DNA of 64,000 nucleotides from Cervus elaphus (taxonomy: Eukaryota > Chordata > Mammalia > Artiodactyla > Cervidae), in assembly GCF_910594005.1 (NCBI RefSeq), contig NC_057818.1, forward strand, positions 62,260,001 to 62,324,000. The letters run 5' to 3'. The position numbers and the translations under genes were made by a program. The notes below the pieces were generated by a model. The model had not been told where the DNA came from and searched no databases. It worked only from the letters and a program-made list of their open reading frames with translations. Positions 1 to 11,200 of this stretch are shown here, piece by piece; the first letter of the stretch is position 1, and every line of letters begins with the position of its first letter.

Positions 1-131
1 TCAGGTGGCCAAAGTATTGAAGTTTCTGCTTCAGCATCAGTCCTTCCAATGAATATTGAGGACTGATTTCCTTTAGGATTGACTGGCTGTATCTTCTGGT
101 AGTCCAAGGGAATCTCAAGAGTCTTCTTTAA
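1..131 (-). mobile_element. BovB (RTE) LINE 3'-end fragment
   Basis: The sequence matches the other antisense BovB 3' segments in this window, including the block with 'cagcatcagtccttccaatg' and the 'gagtcttct' block. It is cut off by the window edge on the left. At about 132 it gives way to DNA homologous to the KZNF promoters. Confidence 0.8.
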
Positions 132-471
132 CGTCCATAGACACCCCAGAAACACGTGTGGAGGACAACAGGCTGAGCCACTACCAAATCCGGGTTTTAA
201 ACAAACAAATATAGCAAACTCACTGGAAGTCCTCCGTCGCTAGTCTACATTCACTTCCGGGTCTGCAGGCTACTGCGCCCGCGCAGGCGGAGGAAGTGGT
301 ACAGACGGAGGTGATTGGGCTAAGCCAGGGCCAAGGAGCAGCGAAATAAGGGCAGTGGGCGGGTCGAGGCCTGAAGCGCAATTGGGTAGGGGCGAGACCA
401 GAGGGGGCGGAGCCTTATCTCCCCTCGCCCGGCCCCTGTCCGTTTTGGGATCTGTTGATCCTTCTGTTGGG
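132..471 (-). promoter_or_regulatory. Leftward CpG-rich KZNF promoter copy
   Basis: Read on the minus strand, this block aligns with the promoters at 1560-1960 and 42190-42640. Shared parts are a GC box (403-412), an NRF1-like GCGC/GCGC core (about 273-285), a GTGAGTTTG donor-like site and the conserved block around 'cacgtg'. It should drive a gene to the left of the window, so a divergent pair is formed with the unit A promoter. Promoter function is inferred from homology and CpG content. Confidence 0.7.
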
Positions 472-1017
472 AGAAATATGCCTGAGAAATATCAATAATC
501 TCAGATATGCAGATGACACCACCCTTATGGCAGGAAGTGAAGATGAACTAAACTTGATGAACTCTTGATGAAAGTGAAAGAGGAGAGTGAAAAAGTTGGC
601 TTAAAGCTCAACATTCAGAAAACTAAGATGCGGAGACAGTGGAAACAGTGTCAGAATTACATTTTTTGGGCTCCAAAATCACTGCACATAGTGACTGCAG
701 CTATGATATGAAAAGACGATTACTTCTTGGAAGGAAAGTTATGAACAACCTAGATAGCATGGTAAAAAGCAGAGATATCACTTTGCCAAACAAAAGTCCA
801 TGTGGTCAAGGCTATGGTTTTTCCAGTGGTCATGTGTGGATGTGAGTTGACTGTGAAGAAAGCTGAGCACCGAAAAATTGATGCTTTTGAACTATGGTGT
901 TGGAGAAGACTCCTGAGAGTCCCTTGGACTGCAAGGAGATCCAACCAGTCCATCCTAAAGGAGATTAGTCCTGGGTGTTCATTGGAAGGACTGATGTTGA
1001 AGCTGAAACTCCAATAC
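472..1017 (+). mobile_element. BovB LINE fragment (reverse transcriptase C-terminal part)
   Basis: The + strand carries broken pieces of the BovB ORF, including SELHFLGSKIT, RRLLLGRKVM and ELWCWRRLLRVPWTARRSNQ. Frames are interrupted, so it is dead. It ends where intron sequence leading to the orphan KRAB-B exon begins. Confidence 0.85.
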
Positions 1018-1038
1018 CTTCCTTTCTGTGATGAACAG

Positions 1039-1134
1039 GTCTTGTGGCCTCTAAGCCGGACCTGGTCACCGTTCTGGAGCAACCGAACGATCCCAGGAGT
1101 ATAACGAGAATGGAGACAACAGACATATACCCAG
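1039..1134 (+). pseudogene. Orphan KRAB-B box exon
   Basis: After a conserved acceptor (gatgaacag) there is a 96-nt stretch that reads in the KRAB-B frame as GLVASKPDLVTVLEQPNDP and on to YPG, without a stop. The donor is GTCGGT rather than the GTAGGT seen in units A, B and C, and so is weakened. No KRAB-A exon or finger exon belongs to it: BovB lies directly upstream and the unit A promoter region directly downstream. It is a relic of a sixth unit. Confidence 0.8.
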
Positions 1135-1316
1135 GTCGGTAGGAATGAACTCAGATGAGAGGTCCAAGGAGCAGAGAGGAAGTCATCCTTGTCTAACAGC
1201 TATAACCCTGTCTGTCCAAGACCCGAGAGCTGTGACACTCCAAATCTTTGTTGTCTCGAGACACAACCGAGGAGCATCCACTCACATGACACTCCAAACG
1301 GATCATCTGAGTTGAT
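1135..1316. other. Intron remnant after the orphan KRAB-B exon
   Basis: The first part matches the intron that follows KRAB-B exons in the other units (the 'gaggtccaaggagcag' block). The rest, to about 1316, is not recognised. I see no gene here. Confidence 0.5.
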
Positions 1317-1960
1317 TACATTGTACTTTTCGTCACTGAGGAGACACACATCTTCACACACTCACACAAAGGGCTTTTGAATTTTCCCTGTTTTTCAACT
1401 TGCTGAATACATCTCAGCTTCCCATAGAAGCAGCTCTCAAAATTCTTCTCTTTTGCCTTAAGTTGTGTGAAACACTAACTTAGAACAGGCAGGAAGCAGC
1501 TCTGCTCCAGAGGAAGTCAAGGAGATTTAAAGACATCAAAAGGTAAAAAAAGGAAGCACAGCTGGACGGAAGGACCAACGGACCCAAACCCGACTGGGGA
1601 GGGGTGAAGGGAGGTAAGGCTCCGCCCCCACTGGCCCCGCCCCTACGTACCTGCGCTTCCGGCCTCTTCCCACCCTCCCCCCTTACGTCGCCTCTCCTTG
1701 GCCGCAGCGTAGCGCACTCACCCTCCTCTGTACCGGATTTTCCGCCCGCGCGTGCGCAGTAGCCTGCAGACCGGAGTTGCGTTTAAATGAGCGATAGAGA
1801 GATCTGGTGAGTTTGTTTGTTAGTTTAAAACCCGGATGTCGTCGTCCCACGGCCTGTTGTCCTTCACACGTGGGTTTCGGGAGTCTCTGTGGAGGTTCAA
1901 GGTACCGCCCCCATTTTCCCGTCCCCAGTGTGTCCTCGCATCGCCGTGAGAAGTTCAGAG
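1317..1960 (+). promoter_or_regulatory. Unit A promoter, CpG-rich with NRF1-like palindrome and GC boxes
   Basis: Homologous to 41950-42640. The core has GC boxes at about 1618-1646, dense CpG and an NRF1-like palindrome gcgcgtgcgcag at 1748-1759. A strong splice donor, CTG|GTGAGT, begins at 1807, so a short non-coding first exon of roughly 1760-1806 is likely. An alternative donor AAG|GTACCG lies at 1902. The TSS position is inferred. There is no clear TATA box, as is usual for KZNF promoters. Confidence 0.7.
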
Positions 1961-2275
1961 GTCCGTTAGCTTAGCTGCCGGGTCCCTGGGGCCAACGCGT
2001 GGTTTTCACAGGAAGGGCGGCGAGTTCTGAAGAAAAGAATAAAACTAAAACCACCTCGTTTGATTCTGTGTTCCAGAATCCCTGCTGTGCCAGTGGCCAT
2101 GGAGGATTGTGATTTGTACCTGTTGAGATTCTCCCTCTGTGTGGGGCTGTGTTACAGGGAGCTCGCTGTGGTTTTCTAAGTATTGAACAGCCTATTTTCA
2201 ACCCTCGGGTCGCTTCCCAAAACTGATCTTACCTGAGAAGGAAGACCAGAGGAGAAGGAGATCAAGGAGTCAGAA

Positions 2276-5200
2276 ATGATTCCTTCCGAGGTGAGAGGCA
2301 TAGTCCGTGTTTGTTCTGTCTCTCTTTCCTGAAATGCTGTTTCTCTGGACTTGATAAGCTCCTTAACTTCTGAACGGGTTTGTTTGAACCTACCCAGAGT
2401 CATCATGCCAAGGGACCCATTGCCCTCCTGGCATGTGTGACAGAATACAGTATTGCCAGGCAGAGAAGCTCACTCAAGCTTTTAAGTCCCGAGCTTTTAT
2501 TCGGGTTTAGCTACATAGGTGGGATTGATAACATCTCCAGCATTCTCCCCTCTTTAGAGATTGGGCTAATCAGCCCACCTGGCTCAAAGCCCCAAACCTC
2601 TAGTCACTTCGTTGGTCTTTGTGAAATGCCCAGCCTCACAACCTGAGTCATCCCATTATTAAGCTAGGGGCCGACCGTAGGTCATGTTGCTAGCATAAAT
2701 TATCAGGGCCCACGGAGAGTAATAAAGCTACTTCAGTCACTAAGGAAATTCCAAGAGGGGGAAAAAAAAAACACAAAAAACCTTAAATTCCAAGAGTAGT
2801 TAACAAACTTCCAGAACCTGGGGACCAAAGCCTGCCAAATTCTTTTTTTGTTGTTGTTTTGGTATTTATTTGGTTTTGGCTATACTGGAATTTTGCTGAT
2901 GGTCTTGGGCTTTCTCTGTTGTGATTAGGAGGGGCTACTATCTTGTTGTGGAGCTCTGGCTCTAAGGCACGGGTTCAGTCGTTGTATTAATACCTGACAG
3001 GCTTGGAGGATGTGGGCTTCGGCAGTTGTGGCACACTAGCTTAGTTGCTCTGAGGTTTGTGGGATCTACCCTGACCAGGGATGGAACCCGTGTCCTCTGC
3101 ATTGACAGGCAGACTTCTCACCAGTGGACCATCAGGCAAGCCCCTAAATTCTTTTTTTTTTTTTTTTCTCCCTAAATTCTTTATTACATAAAGCTGAAAC
3201 CTAAATCTTTCCTTTATGCCCTTTGACTTTTTTTTCCCCTCTGATTTTTCTTACTTTGGAATATCTCACCTGTTTCAATATTAAAAAATATTTTGTTGTG
3301 TTTACCTTCTATTGTTCAAAATAATGTCTAAGTCTCTCTTTAGGTGAGCTTCTTTGGCTACCTTGTAACTATTTTGCTTCATCTATTTTGAAGTTTTACT
3401 AGTCTATACAGTTAAAACTTCATCCGTAATTTGGCAGAATTACAGATTTAAAGATTGTAATTACAGAAATCTGTAATTTCCCTCTTTATGTTTTTTTTTT
3501 CATTTTTAAATTCAAAATTATGTTGGCTCTCCTAGATACAGCTGAGACTTATACTTGAAATATCCATGTTTGTTTTGAGTTTGAATTGTTCTGAATTTGG
3601 AGTCACTGAAGTCTTTATGTCACCACATCTTCCAAGTAAAACTTGCGGTTTTCAGACTTGATGTGCTTCAGTAAAGGTTTACAGTTTCTTCACATAGGTC
3701 TGGAAACGTGTTCTAAATAGGTGTGATGGTATATTTGCTAATAAAATGTAGACTATTTCTCATATTGTGTTTTTGATCATTCTTACTAAAGAGAAACATT
3801 TGTTTTCAGTGAACCCAAGTGACTCAGTGGTAAAGAATCTGCCTGCCAATGCAGGAGAACTGGGTTTGATCCCCGGGTTAGGAAGGTGCCCTGGAGGAGG
3901 AAATTGCAACCCTCTCCAGTATTCTTGCCTGGGAAACCCCATGGACAGAGGAGTCTGGATGGCTACAGTCCATGGGGTCGCAAAGTGTTAGGTGTGATTC
4001 ATGTGACTTAGCACACATTCATGCACAATTTGTAAATGTTTGTTTTACCATAAATGTTAAAATACACGAGTTTTTTTTTTTTTTTTAAAGGTGGATTAAA
4101 AATGTTTCTTCCAAAAGATCTGTTGCTTATGGAAGGTTGCTTTTACCTGAAGTGTGTTTATGTGTGCATCTGTGTGTGCAGGCAGAAACCTAGGGCTTAC
4201 TTAAAAGCCATCATCATTTCATGAAGATGTGTATTGATTCTAACCTTTGAAAACTGTTCTTAGATATTTTCCATGGCCTTCGATTGTTTCATTTTAGTGA
4301 AACGAATATATAGTTCCATTTTAATATATGTATGCATGGAAATGTTCATATGATTTGATCAGTTATTTTTCTTGTATTCTTTACAGTTAGAGAAACTTCT
4401 ATGAACTTTCTTTAGAGTTGTTCCTATGTATTCGTGTGTGTATTATTAAAGTTCAGAGTACATAAAGTGAAGTAAATTTAAGCTGTTTAAGGAATGTTTG
4501 CTACATATTTGCAAAAAGGTGGAACAGCAACATAATTGGAAGACCCTGTCAAAACTCTCAGAAAGATATATAGTATATCCTAAATAGTTAAAATGATTGT
4601 TGCTACTGAGGATGCTGTCATATTTGAACTGTAAAATTTGTAAAACACCTGAAGTTCAAAAGTAAGCATGAATGCTTACCTTACTAATGCATTTCGTTAC
4701 TATTCAACATGGCCATTCATGGAGCAGAATTTTGAATATCACTAGTTAAAAGAAGCTTGTTAACAATACTAAGGAAAAAAGTTAAGCTTGCTAAAAGAAA
4801 TGGCACATGTGTCCCACTCAAGAACTCTTGGGTCAGAGTATGCTTTTTAAAAAATATTCCCTGTTTCCTTGATAGAAAATTCATCCTGTGTCATACAAAT
4901 ACAACACTCAAAAATAAATATGCCAATGTTGTCCTTATTATTTTATCATTTCTTTTCCAGATCAGAATAGTTTCCGAAATGGTTTGTGGTTCATTTCTCA
5001 TCTTTCTTTGTCTTAGGATTACGGTAGAAAATATTGCTGTGTAAAAGTCATATTATACTCTAACACCAGTTCAGTTCTGCTCCCAGGACTGAGATAAATG
5101 AGATGAATCGCCTGCATGGATTTCTTTCAGTAAACTCTTTCCCTTCAGTAAATCTGCCTAGTCATGACCATCCCTTTTGAGATACAGGTTTTCTTCTGAC

Positions 5201-8200
5201 CTTATGACCATTGTTAATTCCTTCTTTCCTTGGTAACAGTTACTATATGTTTGGTTTTCTGATCTTTATGATTGTCAAAGAAATTCCTTAACATCCTGTA
5301 TATGCTCACACAACAATCATTAAAGCACCCTTGTTCCATGAGAGCTTGGGTCCCTGTGTCTTTCTTTCTTTCTTTCTCTCGCTCTCTCTCTCTCTCGCTC
5401 TCTGTCTCCCTCTCAGGCTAATTCTCTAAAGCATGGAAACCTGCCGAGCTCACTTTCTCACCCGGACTTTCAAGAGTTCCTCGAGAGGATGCCCTGTGCC
5501 TTCGTGAGTGGTACAAGCCCTGTGTCAAGGGCTTTATAGGTTCTCTGCGTAAACCAGGAAATATCAGCTTCTTTCTGTCTTTTACTTTCTTATTGTCGAC
5601 TCCGGACCAGCAGGTTCCGGGCCATTAAAGGACTGCAACGTTGGGCTACAGATCAGGGAAGTCATATATGAAGTGAAATTTGCTTACAACACATTTTTAA
5701 AATATTTATTTATTTGGCTGCACTGGGTCTTCTTGTGGCAGGTAGGATCTTCAGTCATCCTTGTAATTTTCAGATTCTTTGGTTGTGACATGTAAACTCT
5801 TAGCTACAGCATGTGGGATCTAGTTTGCTGATCGGAGAAAGAACCAGAGCTCTGTGCGTTGGAAGCTCAGGGTCTTAGTCACTGGATCATCACAAAGTTC
5901 CTGAACTAACATTTTTTTAATGATAGATTCAGGTCATAGTTTCCATATAGTGCCAAAATACCCATGCAGTGATAATGCATTCCTCCATGTACTTCTTATC
6001 TCATGACTCATGTTCACTGGTTTAGGTGTTTCTGTGAGATTCCCATACTATGAATTTGTTTTTTTCCACTTGACTTGATCAAGTGTCTTGAAAAGAAAAA
6101 GTGAGGGATATGCCTAAATTCTCACAATTAATGGAGTAACTCCATGTCTTCTTACTTTCTTTCTGCTTTGGAAGATGAACACTCAGGTGTGTTGAGCAGA
6201 TATGCTGGGTTTGGGGAGTGGGGGTTTTCATCCCAAGCCCAGGTCTGATCTTTTCGAGTACACTCCATGCTCACATCAGAGAGTGTCATCACAGTTTTGT
6301 ATTTTCCAAAATGTTTACAAAAATCTAATTAGTCCTAATCTGAACACTGAAAAATAAATATGCTAATGTTTCCCTGATGATTTTATAATTTTTCTTTCAG
6401 ATGAGAATAGTTTCTCTAATGGCTTGTGGATCATAACTCATCCTCTTTTCTTCACATTAGAAATTGGGTAGAAAAGATTATTGTGTAGAAAATATATTTT
6501 GTAATACCAGCCAAGCCACTGAATCAAGACCAGGTCTCTGAACTTGCTGTTTTCATCTTGGGTCACACAAGGAAGTCTTCCCACAGCCACATGCGCTCTG
6601 TACTTTGTATTTCAGGGACAGCTGACATTCTGGGATGTGGCCATAGACTTCACTCAAGAGGAGTGGGAAAGCCTGGACCTCGGTCAGCGGGAATTGTACA
6701 CGGATGTGATGTTAGAGAACTACGGGAACCTGGCCTCCTTGGGTGAGGATAACTGCCTTCCAGAATCAGTTACCTACCCACTAGGTTTTGGTTCCTTCAT
6801 TTCTCGAATGTCTTCTGAAATTTTCTGCTTCCCACAGTAGTTCCAGATCTCTGCTTTCTAGGGGATAATGAGTATCTCTTGAGTTTAGAAAGAAAGGCTT
6901 CATGATGACTCGTTATACTGGTGACGTTTTTCTTCCTTGATGTACTCCGCCTCCTTCATTCTAGGTTAGTGGTAATTGTGTAAGTTCTGTGGTATTAAAT
7001 AGTTGCACACTCTCTTCATTTCACATTGATACCATTTACTTTTGCCTTAGTACTACTTGACCAGAATCTCAGGATCTGATAGATAGGTGTTTGTTAGTAT
7101 TGTATAGCGGCTTTGAATAAAGTATTTCCGGATACCGTTTTCTAGAACAAAATGCGTTCTCGTCTCACCTGAATACATATTGGATTCGATACTGATGAAT
7201 CTCTAACAACACAAAGTTTCCTTTCTCTGATCAACAGGGCTTGTCTCTAAGCTGGACCTGGTCGCCTTTCTGGAGCAATTGAAGTATCCCAGGAATATAA
7301 GGAGAATGGAGACAACAGCCATTCACCCAGGTAGGTATGAATGGATGGAGATGACTCAGGTGAGTGGCCCAAGGAGCAGCGAGGAACTCATCCTTCATCA
7401 CATGGCTTTGGAAGATTTGCTTCAATGGAAATGGTTTTTGAAAACCTGCGTTTGTGTCTGCCACTGTCCTAGAAATGTATCACCTGCCCCATTCTGTCTC
7501 TTAAATCATTCATGAATTTATCTCCAGCGATTAGTTTTCTCCACCACAGTGTGACCTAAAAGTCTCCTCTTGGCTTGTGACAAATTGCATTCATTCGTTG
7601 CTCTTCCATTGCTTGGGGGCCCTAGGAAAACTCTGCCCAATTCTGAGTAAATATGTGACAGTTCTTTTCAAGTTTCCTTCTACCTCTTGACAGAAATTTG
7701 TGAGTGGAGTGGTAGACAAACTGCCAAACTTCTAGGAATACTGGGAACGGGTTTCTGTCCTCTGGTTTATAATTTCCTATCCGCTGGGAGCAACACATAG
7801 GACCTTCTATATAAATTTCAAATTCAAGTAATTTTTCCCTGCAGAAAGCAAAAGCTTGTGAAAATGAAAGAGTGCACATCTCAGGTTGACTTCAAAGTTT
7901 CTCTTTCACTTATATGATCTCAGATTAAATATCTTAAGTGTATTTGCCCTAATTCTAACTTTCTAAAATACTTTATATATTCTATTACCTCATAAAATTT
8001 TAAAATAAATTCACATAAACTCTTACCACATTTCCCACTATACTATTAATAGTTGATTCAAACTATGACCATTTTTAGGTTATATAAAGAAATCTTTTTT
8101 AAAAGTTCTAATTGGAATATAGCTGTTTTCCAATTTTGAATTCCTATACAGCAAAGATAATCAATCATTCATATCAGTCAGTTCAGTTCAGTTGCTCAGT

Positions 8201-11200
8201 CGAGTCTGACTCTGCAATCCATGGTCTGCAGCACGCCAGGCTTCCCTGTCCATGATCTGCTCTCAGAGCCTGCTCAAACTCTTGGCCATCGAGACAGTGG
8301 TGCCATCCAACCATCTCATCCTCTGTCGTCCCCTTCTCTCATCTTCAGTCTTTCCCAGCATCAGGGTCTTTTTCAGTGAGTCAGTTCTTCACATCAGGTG
8401 GCCAGAGCATCAGAGCTTCAGCATCAGTCCTTCCAATGAATATTCAGAACCTATTTCCTTTAGGATGGAGTGGTGTGATCTTCTTGCAGTCCAAGAGACT
8501 CTCAAGAGTCTTCTCCAACACCACAGTTCAAAAGCATTAATTCTTTGGCACTCAGCTTTCTTCATGGTCCAACTCTCACATCCAAACATGACTACCGGAA
8601 AAACCATAGCTTTGACTAGACGACCCTCTGTCAGCAAAGTAATGTCTCTGCTTTTAATATGATACCTGCTTTGGTCACAGCTTTCCTTCCAAGGAGCAAG
8701 CGTCCTTTACTCTCATGGCTGTAGTCACCACCTGCAGTGACTTTGGAACCCAGAAAATAAAGTCAGTGCTTTCACTGTTTCTCCTGCCGATTGCCATGAA
8801 ACGACCTGACTGGTGCCATGATCTTCACTTTGTGCAGGTTGAGTTTTTCAGCGTTTTCACCGTCTTCTTTCAGTTTCATCAACAGACTCCTCAGTTCCTC
8901 TTCGCTTTCTGCTATAAGGGGGGTGTCATCTATACATCTGAGATTATGAATCTTTCTCCCTGAAATCTTGATTCCAATTAGTGCTTCACCCAACCTGATA
9001 TGTTGCATGATATACTATGCATATAAGTTGAATAAGCAGGGTGACAATGTACAAAGGAGCCTTGATGAACTCCTTTCCCAGTTTGGAATCAGTCCATTGT
9101 CACATGTCCAGTTCTCACTGTTGCTTCTTGACACGCATACAGATTTCTCAGGAGACAGGTAAGGGAGTCTGGTTTTCCCATCTCTTTAAGAATTTTCCAC
9201 AGTTTCTTGTGATCCTCACAATCAAAGTCTGTGGTGTAGCCAATAGCAGATGTAGTTGTTTCTCTAGAACTCTCTTGCTTTTTATATGATCCAAGGGATG
9301 TTGGCAATTTGATCTCTGGTTCCTCTGCCATTTCTAAATCCAGTTTGAACATCTGGAAGCTCTCAGTTCACATACTGTTAAAGCCTTGCTAGGAAAATAT
9401 TTGAGCCTTTACTGTTTGAAATGAGGGAAATTCTGTAGTAGCTTGAGCATTCCTTGGCATTGTCTTTCTTTGTGATTGGAATGAAAACTGTCCTTTCCCA
9501 GTCCTGTGTCCACTGTTGAGTTTTCAAAATTTGCTGGTTGATCTAGTGCAGAACTTTAGCATTATCATCTTTTAGGACTTGAAATAGGTCAGCTGGAGTT
9601 CCATCGCTTCCACTAGCTTTGTTGGTCATCATGCTTTCTAAGTCCTACTTGACTTTGGATGGCAGGATGTCTGTTCCTAGGTGAGTGATCACACCATCAT
9701 GGTTATCTCGGTCATTAAGGTCTTTCTTGTATAGTTCTTCCATGTATTCTTGCCAACTCCTCTTAATATCTTCTGCTTCTTTTAGGTCCATCCTGTTTCT
9801 GTCCTTTATTATTCCCATCTTTGCTTGAAATATTCCCGGTACCTCTAATTTTCTTAAAGAGATCTCTAGTCTTTACCGTTGTATTGATTTCCTTCCCATT
9901 TAGGTCTCCACAGAGCAATGAGTAGAGTTCCCTCTTTCAGTCATAGTTTTAAAGTCTCTCTTATTTAATTTCTTAAAACTAGTAGTTTATTAAGTTTATC
10001 TTATTTGTATTCAGCTTCGTTGACAATGTCTTATGTGTCCTCAGTTTCTGATTAATTCTTTATCACTATCATTTCTGACTTTTAGATTGAAACATCTAAT
10101 AGACCATTCTCAGAAACTTGTGTGGCAAGAAGTGGATTTAAGAATTATTAGGCACCTAGGATTTGTGAAAGTGTTTAGTGTCTCCACTTAAGATGACTAA
10201 AAGCAGGAAGTAATCATTAGATTGCCTATCACCTCTGAATTCAGTGGTGCTTGGAGGTTTTTATCTTGTTTCTTCCCCTATAACCTATTTCTTTGCCATT
10301 TCATTTTGTCCAGCATTCTGTTTGTGGTCTCTCTTTTGAAGGCTACAGGAACCGAGTTAGTCTTCCTTCTGGTGTCTGCACCTTGGTGGGTGAGGTTGGT
10401 CCCGAGGTTTGTGCCCTCATCCTCTTGATCTGGGCTTTGATTGTTGTTAACCATGACCAGAGCCTGCTGTGGATATTCAGGGCTGTTTCCCCATTGTTCT
10501 ATGGTTGTTACTGCCCTCTCTCTGGTGGTGCCTGCTCCCTGTGTGGTGGAATAGAGCCTCCAGATCTGAGTCTTAGCTGTGATTCTGATCTGTGGTGTGA
10601 GGCAGGTGGGACTGGAGCACCCGCACATGGAGAAAAGTCGCTGAGTATTACTCCTCTGGGGATGTTCACTCAGGATGTGCTCTGGTTCCCCCTCCCATGC
10701 GTTCTGCAGGCTCTCATGTGATGTAGTGTAGGCACTACTCTTGGCCCCACCTTAACCATGGGCATGATGGCACATGGCCCTGGATGTTCGCAGATGTTGT
10801 TTTCACAAGGTCACCGGCATAGATTCAGTGAAGTCAGGTCCTGGGGTTGCATTCAGCGTGGAGCTGGACCTGCTGTGGTGCTCTGGGGCAGCTCAGGCTC
10901 TGTTCTGGCCCAGCCCCCTTGTGTGGGAGCCCACAGAGTCTACAGCAGCTAGAGCTGCCCCTGCCTTGACTGAGAGAGCGCTGGTAGGTGATTCAGATGC
11001 TCTGTAGGGGCTGAGGTTACACAGCCGGCCGTGGGTGTGAGACCGTGGCTTCTGTTGCTGCAGGGAGAGGTGTCAGCTTTTCTTGTTCATCCCTGGGGCT
11101 CAGCTGTGCTTTCAGCTCCATCTGAGCATGTGGGCAACTCACAGGTGTCCTCTCCTGAGCTGCCCCAGAGCACAGGAGTCTGCTGATTGTGGATGAGGCT

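Noticed and set aside
1189..1380. Small ORFs between the orphan KRAB-B exon and the unit A promoter
   Set aside because: Not conserved in the unit D homologue and without domain content.
5350..5415. TTTC/TC-rich tract considered as a regulatory microsatellite
   Set aside because: Better explained as part of a class II LTR or a simple repeat. No sign of function.
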